DNA of 64,000 nucleotides, from positions 6,002,164 to 6,066,163 of the forward strand of contig NC_084768.1 of assembly GCF_028858725.1 (NCBI RefSeq), written 5' to 3'. Made by a program: the position numbers and the translations under genes. Under the pieces are notes generated by a model. It had not been told where the DNA came from. It saw only the letters and a list, made by a program, of their open reading frames with translations, and searched no databases. Shown one piece after another: positions 1-9,851 of this stretch (positions are counted from its first letter, which is position 1; each line of letters starts with the position of its first letter). The DNA comes from Colius striatus (taxonomy: Eukaryota > Chordata > Aves > Coliiformes > Coliidae).

Positions 1-373
1 TAAGCTATGTTTACATCATGCAGCCAGGGTGAATACGCCTGGCAAGAACAGCCTGTCTCTGGAGAGAGCAATGCAGGAGATCCCTGCTTTTTGCTGGGAG
101 CATTTTACCCACAGTTTTTGTTTTTCTCGATTACCTCAATGCCCTCTTACTCGAATTATGGAAGGCTAACATAGATGAAAAGAGGTGATCTAGTTTTTGA
201 CATATAGAGCTAGTGTCAGGAATAGTAGCAGTAACAGCACAGCCTGTGGGGCCAAGTGCCAGGCTATAGGGAGGAATGCCTGGCAGCTGGAGGAATTCCA
301 GGGACCACTACCCATTGGTACTGCTACCATTGCTTGTACAGCAGTTTAAAAGGTATCTTTTTGTGTGTTTCAG
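1..373 (+). other. LRRC8C: LRRC8C intron, 3' end with splice acceptor
   Basis: This is non-coding sequence leading into the large LRRC8C exon. The last bases are T-rich (a run of T and TG from about 355) and end in CAG at 371-373, a good 3' splice site. The codons just upstream of the known family junction (first transmembrane helix and amino terminus, about 46 residues) are absent here, so they must lie in an exon before the window. No other gene or repeat was recognised in this stretch. Confidence 0.85.
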
Positions 374-2644
374 GTCATGCAAGACAAGATAATATGCCTT
401 CCAAAGCGCATACAGCCTTGCCAAAACCAATCTAATAGTTCAAACGTGTTTAACACAATCCCAGATACAACCCCGCTTCCTCCACCCAGGCCCTCCACCC
501 CTCCAGCTACGGTGGAAATGAAAGGACTGAAGACTGATTTGGACCTTCAGCAATACAGCTTTATAAATCAGGTGTGCTATGAACGTGCTCTGCACTGGTA
601 TGCCAAGTACTTCCCCTACCTTGTCCTTATACACACGCTGGTCTTCATGCTCTGCAGTAACTTTTGGTTCAAATTCCCTGGATCGAGCTCCAAAATTGAA
701 CACTTCATTTCAATACTTGGGAAGTGTTTTGATTCTCCCTGGACGACAAGGGCCTTATCCGAAGTGTCAGGGGAAGACTCTGAAGAGAAAGATAACAGGA
801 AGAACAACATAAACAAGTCTAATACTATCCAGCCAAGCACCGAAGGCACTTTGGTCAAGACACAGTCTTTAAAATCAATCCCTGAGAAGTTAATTGTGGA
901 TAAGGGAACAGCTGGGGCATTGGACAAGAAAGAAGGTGAACAGGCTAAAGCCCTGTTTGAAAAGGTGAAGAAATTTCGATTGCATGTTGAGGAGGGCGAT
1001 ATACTGTATGTCATGTACGTGCGCCAGACTGTGCTGAAGGTAATTAAGTTCCTCATTATTATTGCTTACAACACAGCACTTGTCTCAGAAGTTAACTTTA
1101 CAGTAGTCTGTAACGTCGATATTGAAGACATGACAGGGTACAAGAATTTTTGCTGTAATCACACAATGGCACACCTGTTCTCTAAACTTTCTTACTGTTA
1201 CCTGTGCTTTGTAAGCATCTACGGCCTCACATGCCTTTATACGCTCTACTGGTTGTTCTACCGCTCGCTGAAAGAATATTCCTTTGAGTACGTTCGGCAG
1301 GAGACGGGAATCAATGATATCCCAGATGTCAAGAATGACTTTGCTTTTATGCTCCACATGATCGATCAGTATGACCCTCTCTATTCCAAACGATTTGCTG
1401 TCTTCCTCTCCGAAGTCAGTGAAAATAAACTGAAGCAGCTGAACCTAAACAATGAGTGGACTGCAGATAAACTGCGACAGAGGCTACAGACCAACTCCCA
1501 CGGCCATCTGGAGCTACAGCTTTTCATGCTCTCTGGGCTACCAGACACCGTCTTTGAAATTACCGAGCTGCAGTCGTTAAAGCTTGAAATAATTAATAAC
1601 GTCATGATACCAGCAACCATTGCACAGTTGGACAATCTCCAGGAGCTCACGTTGCACCAGTGCTCTGTGAAGATCCACTGCGCTGCCTTGGCCTTTCTGA
1701 AGGAGAACCTCAAGATTCTGAGCGTCAAGTTTGACGACATCAGAGAACTTCCACACTGGATGTATGGCCTCAGAAATTTGGAAGAGCTCTGTTTGATTGG
1801 CTCCCTAAGTCACGATATTCCTAAAAACATTACGCTGGAGTCTTTTCGGGAACTTAAAAGCCTTAAAGTTCTTCTGATAAAAAGCAATTTGTCCAAAATC
1901 CCACAATCTGCAGTCGATGTTTCAAGTCACCTGCAAAAACTGTGCATCCATAATGACGGCACTAAGTTAGTGATGCTCAACAACCTGAAGAAGATGGTCA
2001 ACCTGACCCAGCTGGAATTGGTTCATTGTGATTTAGAGCGCATACCTCACGCAGTCTTCAGCCTTCTCAGTCTTCAGGAATTGGATCTAAAGGAAAACAA
2101 CCTCAAATCCATTGAAGAGATAGTAAGTTTTCAACATCTGAGAAAACTGACAGTCCTGAAGCTGTGGTACAACAGTATAACGTACATCCCAGAGCATATA
2201 AAGAAACTCACTAGTCTCGAGCGGCTTTACTTCAGCCATAACAAAATAGAGGTTCTTCCATCCCACCTATTCCTATGCAACAAGATCAGATATTTGGATT
2301 TGTCTTACAATGACATTCGCTTTATCCCACCTGAAATAGGAGTTCTGCAGAGTTTACAGTACTTTTCCATTACGTGTAACAAAGTGGAGAGCGTGCCAGA
2401 TGAACTTTACTTTTGCAAAAAACTTAAGACTCTGAAAATCGGGAAGAACAACCTGTCTGTCCTGTCTCCGAAAATCGGTAACTTGGTGTTCCTCTCCACC
2501 TTGGATATTAAAGGCAATCACTTTGAAATCCTCCCACCTGAGCTGGGTGAGTGCAGAGCTCTGAAGCGGACTGGTTTCACCGTGGAGGACACCTTGTTTG
2601 AGACGTTGCCTTCTGATGTCAGGGAACAAATGAAAGCGGAATGA
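374..2644 (+). CDS. LRRC8C: LRRC8C, volume-regulated anion channel subunit (last coding exon, partial)
   Basis: The open frame encodes 756 residues and ends with TGA at 2642-2644. It matches LRRC8C along its whole length, as I remember the human protein (803 residues). LRRC8 proteins form hexamers with LRRC8A in the plasma membrane and pass chloride and small organic anions when cells swell. In exon numbering: extracellular loop 1 with cysteines and a proline-rich stretch (1-78), membrane segment 2 (about 79-100), an intracellular linker rich in charged residues (about 125-215), membrane segment 3 (221-240), extracellular loop 2 with sequons NFT and NHT (241-272), membrane segment 4 (274-296), then a cytoplasmic leucine-rich repeat domain to the C-terminus. 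The first 46 or so residues, with membrane segment 1, come from an upstream exon. The start is therefore the splice acceptor, not an initiation codon; the GTG at 365 is intronic. Beyond the splice junction the frame has no break. An unusual CysCys pair is seen at residues 260-261. Identification is very secure; LRRC8B and LRRC8D are less similar. Confidence 0.97.
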   Translation, partial: VMQDKIICLPKRIQPCQNQSNSSNVFNTIPDTTPLPPPRPSTPPATVEMKGLKTDLDLQQYSFINQVCYERALHWYAKYFPYLVLIHTLVFMLCSNFWFKFPGSSSKIEHFISILGKCFDSPWTTRALSEVSGEDSEEKDNRKNNINKSNTIQPSTEGTLVKTQSLKSIPEKLIVDKGTAGALDKKEGEQAKALFEKVKKFRLHVEEGDILYVMYVRQTVLKVIKFLIIIAYNTALVSEVNFTVVCNVDIEDMTGYKNFCCNHTMAHLFSKLSYCYLCFVSIYGLTCLYTLYWLFYRSLKEYSFEYVRQETGINDIPDVKNDFAFMLHMIDQYDPLYSKRFAVFLSEVSENKLKQLNLNNEWTADKLRQRLQTNSHGHLELQLFMLSGLPDTVFEITELQSLKLEIINNVMIPATIAQLDNLQELTLHQCSVKIHCAALAFLKENLKILSVKFDDIRELPHWMYGLRNLEELCLIGSLSHDIPKNITLESFRELKSLKVLLIKSNLSKIPQSAVDVSSHLQKLCIHNDGTKLVMLNNLKKMVNLTQLELVHCDLERIPHAVFSLLSLQELDLKENNLKSIEEIVSFQHLRKLTVLKLWYNSITYIPEHIKKLTSLERLYFSHNKIEVLPSHLFLCNKIRYLDLSYNDIRFIPPEIGVLQSLQYFSITCNKVESVPDELYFCKKLKTLKIGKNNLSVLSPKIGNLVFLSTLDIKGNHFEILPPELGECRALKRTGFTVEDTLFETLPSDVREQMKAE

Positions 2645-2835
2645 GCGACTTCCTCCTGCTCAGTTTGACACGAGTGACGCTTCTACCAAATCCTCTGCAG
2701 AAGGTGCATACTCCCGATATGCATTTGCTTGGTCATTATGTTTTGTTTTCTTTTTCAAACAAATCCTTTCTGTACAAACAAATTTGGAGTAAGGAGTACC
2801 TATATTTTTAAATAAAGCTTTCTCGTATTTTTTCA
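2645..2835 (+). other. LRRC8C: LRRC8C proximal 3' UTR
   Basis: Non-coding sequence after the stop codon, becoming AT-rich toward a canonical poly(A) signal. Cleavage would fall about 15-25 bases after the hexamer, and a T/GT-rich stretch (about 2825-2865) follows as a plausible downstream element. Other vertebrate LRRC8C transcripts have longer 3' UTRs, so this is probably only the proximal site. Confidence 0.7.
2811..2816 (+). terminator. AATAAA polyadenylation signal of LRRC8C
   Basis: An exact AATAAA hexamer lies 167 bases after the LRRC8C stop codon in an AT-rich context. Another exact AATAAA at 5107-5112 could serve a longer transcript form, but nothing in the sequence decides this. Confidence 0.7.
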
Positions 2836-5800
2836 CTGTTTTAAGATATTTTTTAAGTTGGTTTTGCCCTGAGAACACGGGTGTCTGTAACTTAATTTTT
2901 ACTGGTAAAAGTAAAGGGGTTTATCTGCTGAATTCCGTTTTTAACTGTTTTATTTTTCACCTAATCCCAACACGGGAACTGAATGTTTAAGTTGTATGCT
3001 TTGGGTTGCATAATTTGTAAGAGGTGATTATATTGTCTTCCTGATTATTGTTAATCTCTTAGGACATGGTCTTCAACGGGTGGTGCTGCAGGTGTTGAAT
3101 GCCTTGTTTCCTCTTTTCTTCAGTGGCAGTAGGTGTTCAGCACCTAACAAGATCAAATCTGGGTTGACCGTCCTTTTTTATTTATGACATGGTTTTCTCA
3201 GAAGGTCAAAGCAGGAGAGGTTCTTTGTGTGTTTTACCGAGTCTGAGAGAGCATGCAGAGCTCCTCCAGGGCCTTTTGGCATGTTTAGCCGAGCTGTCCG
3301 TTCACACAGCGAACTGAGCAGGACACACTGACTGTGATTGCCTCTCTGCTAAAGTCACAGTTCACCAAGGACTCAGGACCAAAGTGACTCACGTAGAAAG
3401 TTTTCCAAACAGTGCAAAGGGATGTGGCTGCCCGTTTCCTCTTAACTTTAACGGAAGGGGTGCAATGGACTCACTGTGTTGGAAACCTCAACCCAGCAAG
3501 ATGAAACCTTACCTTGAGTAACTCCCATCCTCCACTAAATGCCCCATCCTGCAAGGGAGAAAGTGCTCTCTGCCTCGCTCAGTTCACTTCCCCACCTGGG
3601 TGTTTGGAATCTTGCAGGAATGAGGTCCAAAAAAAGTGCAATCGTATTTAGTAAAGCTTCTGACAAGGAAATAGCATCTGTTACGCTCCCTCCTTGAGCC
3701 TGATTATCGTGTAACCAAGCCCAGCACGGGAATATTTGCAAAAATGAGATTAAATGTGTACATGAACTTCTCAAAAGTTCAGCCTACCAGAGGACAGTGA
3801 TGAAGACTGTGTTTTCATCTCCCAGCTAGTAATTAAATCAGAAATCATACAGTTGGAAGCCTGCTTTTTAAAATAATGCAATAGCCTGTAATGATTATGC
3901 ATCAAGTTGGGAACTTCATCCTCTGAAGCCATCTTCAGTTGTTTATTTAATCCAGCCATTTGCTTGCTTCTAGGCAAGTTTGGCAGGCTAATATAAGCTA
4001 ATAAAAAATAACCATATGATAGTAAAATATTTGCTGGGAGATCTCTTCATCCTATCCAGCAACAGGTATCTGAGTCAGATGCAGGCACTGGATAAATGCT
4101 TCGCGAGAATGCCTAGGAATGAGTACTTCTTTCTCTAGGGAGCAAAGCTGTTCATAAATTGCAGAGATGGAGTTGCTGATTGTTTGAAGTTATGTAAAAT
4201 AATTGTCTGATGATTGTCAGGTTGATTGCTCTAAATGTTTTTTATCTGCCATTGCGTGTCTTGAGCTACAGTTAATCTGAGTTCTTGAGCTTGGTAAAAA
4301 AAAGCATACTGTTGTTTTAAGAGTCTGACTTAAAAAGGAGGGGAGACAAATGAGAACTTCCTCATTAATCCAGGGTGTGCTATGCAATCTGGTATGTGGG
4401 CTTGCCACAGTACCAAGTCAGACTTACTTTTTGCGCTTGGCTATGTTCTGGAGAAGATCCATGTGATTAAAAATGGGTCAGGCATGAAGGAATCAAAGCA
4501 GGCTTTTTTAAAGGGGTTTGATTTAGTTCTGTTAAAGACCTATAACGTGTAACTGATGCAGCTGTTTCCAGAGCTACTCTTAATCGTGTATGGAATGCAC
4601 TTATTGGAACAGCTTGGCAGCATATTCTAAGTGTATTTCACTTTGCTATAGTGTGAGGGAGAGAAGTGTTTCGTTGCTCATATTAACCTAATTATGTAAA
4701 CCAAAGTGCTGTTGTCCCTGATGAATGTAAACTGTTTAAAATGTCCAAGTAATCGGTGGAGCTGTATAGTTCTCTTACTTACATTTGAAATATGAGATTA
4801 CATTTAAAGTTTTTTAAAAGAATCTTTATATTCCTAGATGTAGCATTTTAAATCCCTAACTTATTTTGTGTCTGATGTTGTTTTCATGTGCAGTTTGTGG
4901 TCTGTTTTCTGAGTGGGAGTTATGTACACCTCATGACTGAAGGCTGGAGACTTGTTCTATGCCATTTTTGTAAATACATCACTTAGGGGATGTGGGGATT
5001 TTTGTTTGTTACTTGTTATTCTTATACCAGTGCAACCCCTCATGTGGACACAGTTACATGAGTATAAAGTGCCTTGTGCTGGCATATCTTTATTCACTTT
5101 GTTAGGAATAAACTATACCGGTCTAAGCACTTTGGCACTAATAACTGTATCTTCTCCAAGGGTTTGGTCTGCTGAGACAGCCTCGTCAATCCAGCAGCTC
5201 TCTGCCACCCAAAAGGAGCAGTTCCTTCCTCCTCCCGTGCTCCCTGTTCCTTCCAAACTGTTCCAGCAGCTTCTCCTGTACCTTTACCGGTCTGGTCATG
5301 GCCTGATGGCTCTGCAGGACAAATTGATCTTTTAAGCCAGCAGAAAACTAATCCAATTTTTTTAATTTAATTTAATTTTCTGCTGGATCAGCTCTCCAAA
5401 GGATTGTACAGACAGTAGGGTGGGAGTAGCAAAGAGCCAGGCTCCAGGAAGGAGAAAGTGGTAAAAGTCACTTTGGAGGTGCTGAGCTGCAAAGGTCAGC
5501 TCCTCTTCTTGCCAAGCCATGTGCTTGGAGAACTGTGCTGTTGCGCAGCATGGCTTCTGTGGGTAGGCAACCCTCAGACTCGCAGTGAATGACAAAATAC
5601 CACATTACTGTTAATTGCTTAAACAATGAAACAAACTCAGGTAGCTGCACTGTTGACTTTTCTAAACTTCTTATTGTCTAGACTGTGGGGTGTATTTTCC
5701 AAAACCATATTACAGTATTTTAGAAATGCATCAGCTAAGAGAAGATTGTTTCCTAACTCTGTGTGACATCCAGGAAAATATGTAAAAGTGCCATATTTAC

Positions 5801-6640
5801 TCAGTGATTCATGTACTGCTCACACATATATTCACATACAACGCACAGTAGACTTCTCTGTGACTTCTCTGTATTTGACTTAGAATGGATGGACCTTTTG
5901 TGGAGGATGCTTCAGGCATGGTTTGTGTATATACAAAGAGTTCATATAACTACTACCATTAATCAGATGCCTAACAAGTATGACAATTCCAGAATATAAG
6001 CAAGGCATTTGACATTATTGCTCTGAAATAACATGAATCTCCCTTGGTAACGAAGCAGAGATGACAGGGTACATCGAAACTATGGCAACTTTAATAGTGC
6101 TTTAAACCTGAAAAGCAAATACACTTTGTGATCAAAATCTGGAGATTTGCATCTCCCCCTTTGTCAAAACGAGGATGGATATTTGTGCTGACCTCTTCTA
6201 GCCTGGCCAAACTCTTTTGCAAATTCTGATTGGCAAGTGCCTGCTCCAAGTCTCATATCGCATTTCTGGCACTACCAATAATTCATGTGCTTAAGTGGTG
6301 GCGAGTCGTGTGAGGATGCCAAGGAAAAACTTACTTGACCAAATGGACAAACTTCTTAATTCTGTGGCAAGAATCTTAAGATGGTAGTGGACCTGCATAG
6401 CGTTACATTACAATATAGTACACCCAGACAAAGTGGAAATAAAATGCTCTTTTGTAATAATGAACACTGTCAGACTGCAATGTGGTTATTTGCTTGGGAA
6501 ACGTTTTGGTTCTGGGTTACCTAAAGATCAAACATCACCATCTTTTAGTTTTGATCCCTTGGGAGGGAAGTCAGGAAAATATGTTCAAAAAACCATCATT
6601 AGACTTGACAGGATTTGTAGCCACATGGTCTTGCTTCCTG
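2836..6640. other. AT-rich non-coding stretch, possible distal LRRC8C 3' UTR
   Basis: No coding region, RNA gene or recognisable transposon was seen. Open frames here are short (127 codons at most) and unlike known proteins. The stretch contains a small TTTAA repeat near 5358-5376 and an AATAAA at 5107-5112. It may be distal 3' UTR, since LRRC8C has a long 3' UTR in other vertebrates, or simply intergenic DNA. Confidence 0.5.
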
Positions 6641-6649
6641 TGCACCTCC

Positions 6650-6830
6650 TTCCACCCCCTTCCCCCGGCAGCCAGCTCCACGGCCAGCGAAGACGCCATC
6701 CCCGCGGGAGCAGCTCCCCGGCGCGGTCCCTGTGCTTGGCGCCACGGGGTGCGAGGGCTGCGGCCGTGCCCGTGCTGCCGTTGAGCCCCTGCGTCTGACG
6801 TCGCCCCTGGGAATCTCCTGCGGAGGGCAG
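6650..6830. promoter_or_regulatory. Short CpG-rich patch with near-consensus CRE
   Basis: About 180 bases are clearly richer in G, C and CpG than the AT-rich DNA on both sides. At 6796-6803 there is TGACGTCG, 7 of 8 bases of the cAMP response element. No clear exon, donor site or TATA box was identified. It could be an enhancer, a minor promoter or a GC-rich remnant of a mobile element. The function is inferred only from base composition and one motif. Confidence 0.3.
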
Positions 6831-7787
6831 TGGGCTCGTGCTGCCTGTGATTGCCATGGGACGTTTTCCTCATTTCTCTCTTTTCAGCTGGCAGCAATAA
6901 TGTGTTTCAGGCTTTTCTTTTTAAATACACTGTCCGAAGATGGAGCAAGCAACGCTCCTCTCTGGTCCTTGTCGTTCCAGGGAGGTGAGGGAGCGAGCAC
7001 AGCAGCCTGAGTCAGTTTTGCCTCTGGATGAGGCCTGTCAGGGAGCTGGTACAGGGGACACACTGCCCCTGGGCACGGGGCATCAGGAGGAGTGGAGGAA
7101 GCCTTGCTGATGGCACCTGCTCTTCAACTCCAGGCTGTTCCTTCTGAAGACACAGAGGGCTGGGAAAGCTGATCTGCTCCTTACAAACCTGCTCCTTCCC
7201 ACTGGCCCTGCAGCAGATCAGTATCTCAGGGCCACAGGAGATACCATCTTGGGGCCGCACCTGGTAGGAAGGGAATTACAGCACAGGCGAAACTGCCACA
7301 GGGATCCCTGGGGCGATGAGATCACAACACTGGAGCACATGTCCTGTTTATGAAGTGTGCTGGTGGCAGGAGAAGCTCACTGCCCAAGTTAGTTGAGCCC
7401 TGACAAACCCCTTCCTTTCAGTTTCCTCAATAGGTGTGCTGAGGAGTGGGAGTGAACTGGAGGAGATACTGTGTCCTGAAAAACCTCCACCCTGCAGCCC
7501 AGGGGGCTCCCAGGGCACAACTCCACTAGCAGCTACATCATCTGATTGCCAGCAAGCAGCAACACTAGAACCAGTTTGTCCTTCAGTTCATGGCAAATAG
7601 CTACTGGGAATTCCCAATAATTATGATGGTTGGCTTGTATATCTTCATATACTGCGTTTGGAAGCACAGATGATGATAAGAGGTTTGCCATGTCTGTCTT
7701 ATTTTCTTTGGAGCATACATGAAGCCCTAAAGAGATGAAAAAGAAGCAGTTTCTGTTTCTCCTTAATTCCACCTTTGATTGCCTCAG
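6831..7787. other. Intergenic DNA, nothing recognised
   Basis: Moderately GC-rich non-coding sequence. Open frames on both strands are under about 115 codons and none resembles a known family. Confidence 0.5.
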
Positions 7788-7816
7788 ATATAAAAAAGGG
7801 CATCCCTTTTTTATAT
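7788..7816. repeat. Perfect 13-bp inverted repeat with 3-base loop
   Basis: The left arm at 7788-7800 (ATATAAAAAAGGG) is exactly complementary to the right arm at 7804-7816, with CAT between them. It sits just before the CR1 3' fragment. It may be part of the insertion, a target-site feature, or chance. Confidence 0.85.
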
Positions 7817-7825
7817 TGTATCTAT

Positions 7826-8090
7826 TGACAGGACAAGGGGTGATGGGATGAAGCTGGAACACAAAAAGTTCCATTTAAACATAAGAAAAACTATTTTACT
7901 GTAGGGTGACAGAGCCCTAGAATAGGCTGCCTGGGGAGGGTGTGGAGTCTCCTTCTCTGGAGGTCTTCCAGACCCACCTGGATGTGTTCCTGTGTGACCC
8001 GATCTAGGTGGACCTGCTTCTGCAGGGGGGATTGGACTATTTGATCTCTAAAGGTCCCTTCCAACCCTGACCATTCTGTGATTGTATGAT
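7826..8090 (+). mobile_element. CR1 LINE, 5'-truncated 3' end
   Basis: About 265 bases match the well-known 3' end of bird CR1 retrotransposons: the region coding the last part of the ORF2 product (a stretch reading 'ggtgacagagccctagaat' near 7906), then the 'ggtcccttccaaccctgac' segment near 8052, and the short terminal repeat ending ATTGTATGAT at 8081-8090. CR1 elements are usually 5'-truncated like this and make no target-site duplication. The frame is broken and the copy is inactive. The exact 5' boundary is uncertain by about 20 bases. Confidence 0.92.
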
Positions 8091-8923
8091 AGTTGTCATT
8101 CCAAGGGTGCAGGTTTTTCCCTACTGCTGCCTCTGTCCCCATGAGCAGTGGGTGTGTGGGAGCGACAGCAAAGGTCAGGCCGTGGCAGGAGCAGGTCTGC
8201 AGGAGGCGATGGCAAGCAGGGCAGCTTGGCACTGCACAGCAGCTCTGCGGGTTCACCTCTACCCATAGGGACTCACACACCCCAGGCTCATCTCCCAGTT
8301 TCCTATCATGCATCCTGCCCTTCATCATGTTCTTTGTAGCACTGGGTGCAGAGAACGTGACAGACAAATCTGGACTGGATCTGTCCTGTCAGAGAGGGCT
8401 GGTGTGCTGTGGAGGAACATGAGGTTTGGCAGACATGGATGCAATGGATGGCAATGGCCCCAGAGCTTCCACATAAGGATTCACAGACCAGCATGAGGAC
8501 CTTGCTCCAGTCCTCTGGCTCCAGGCATGTTTGCAGGAGCTCGTGCTGACAGAGAAGTTGTGTTTTTATCACTGTCTTGATACAAATTAGGGCATGATGA
8601 GACTGGGCAGCGGCTAACAGCTTTCTCTCTAGCAAGGAAACTGTGAGGCTGCATATGGTGGTTGATGGAACCACGCTGGGTCCTCACACAGGAGCTGTCT
8701 GGAGGTGGGCAGGCCTGAAATGGAGCTGGCCTTCAGAGCAGGGCTTCTGCCACGTGTCCCAGGGCAGGGAGAGACCAGAGGTTGTGTTTCCAATGAAAAA
8801 AGAAATACAATAACCTCAAGGAGTGCAGTCATCACAGCCAGTGGGGTTTGGTTGCTTTTGGCCAGGGCTGGATTCCCAGGTACTACCATGGGCAGCACTG
8901 CAATGTCTGTGATCTCAAGGCAT
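8091..8923. other. Intergenic DNA between CR1 and solo LTR
   Basis: GC-moderate non-coding sequence with several overlapping open frames on both strands, all under 160 codons and without recognisable domains. Confidence 0.5.
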
Positions 8924-8928
8924 GGAGC

Positions 8929-9851
8929 TGTGTTGGGTTTGTGTGGAGCTCTTTTGGCTTGGTAACAGAGGGAGGAGGCTGCAGTGCTGCCCCCGTAAGC
9001 AGTTCTTGCAACTTCCCCCAGCTTCAAGTTTGGACCCACCTCCAGCCCAGCTGGGCCAATTGGTGCCTCTGCCATCACTATTTAAGAAGGGAAATCTGCA
9101 GCAGAAGAGGAGGTGGGAGGAGTGGGACAAGATGGAGGTGGCCATGCAGACCTTGAAGTCAATGAGGAAGGAGGGGAGGGGCAGCACCGGACTCCTGCAG
9201 CCTGCAGTGGCAAAGGCAGCAGCTCACCTGTGACCCATAGAGGGCAATGGTGGGACTGAAACCTGTCTGCAGCAGCGGTCAGGGATGGCACCGGCATGGG
9301 CTGTGTGAGGCGAGGGCCATGGCAGTGCTGGAGAGCCTGTGGGCTGCAGAGCAGACCCACAAGAGAGGTGGTGGGTGCAGGGCTTCTGGCGGTGTGAGGG
9401 ACGCCATGGAGGTGCAGGGAGGCCCCGGTGGAGTGAGCCATTGGGAAAGGACTGACTGAAACCCCCGTTCCCTGCCCCTAGAGCCGCTCTGGGGGTGAAG
9501 AGGTAAAGACAGGTCAGGTTTCTGAGTGTGCGAAGAGGGAATGGGCGAGAGGAAGAGGATCTTAAAGGGCTGGTCAGACTCTTCCTCATTGTGCCACTCT
9601 GTGTTGTTTTCTGTGTCTTATGCTTTTGACTGGTGGCAGATTAATTTTGGTTTCTTCTCTAGTCAGGTAGCCCTGTCTGTTTTGCCCTGGACCATAATTG
9701 GTGACCAAACCCTCGCTGTCCCTGTGGATTTCTGTGAGGCCCTTGGGACCTTTTCCTTCCCCCCTCCCACCATGGACAGTGGCAGGGGTGGGAGGAGAAT
9801 GGGTGAGTGATTGTGTGGTCCTTGTGCCCAATTGGGCCTAAAACCATGACA
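8929..9851 (+). mobile_element. Solo LTR, avian ERVL-like endogenous retrovirus
   Basis: The segment begins TGTGTTGGGTTTGTGTGG and ends in an ACCATGACA-type tail, the TG...CA limits of an LTR. In between it follows the layout of a common bird LTR class: a TATA-like TATTTAA near 9079, a G/A-rich middle with repeated 'gcagcc' and 'ggag' blocks, a 'cccccgttccctgcccc' segment near 9462, a 'ctgtctgttttgccctgg' segment near 9673 and a 'ggtgacc' region near 9700. Flanks GGAGC (8924-8928) and GGAGT (9852-9856) agree at 4 of 5 bases, consistent with an old 5-bp target-site duplication. No gag, pol or env sequence adjoins it, so it is a recombined solo LTR. The family name was not checked against a library. 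Confidence 0.82.

Noticed and set aside
365..373. GTG at 365 as a start of the LRRC8C frame
   Set aside because: The nine bases before 374 are the end of the intron (polypyrimidine tract and CAG). The family has a separate upstream exon encoding the amino terminus.
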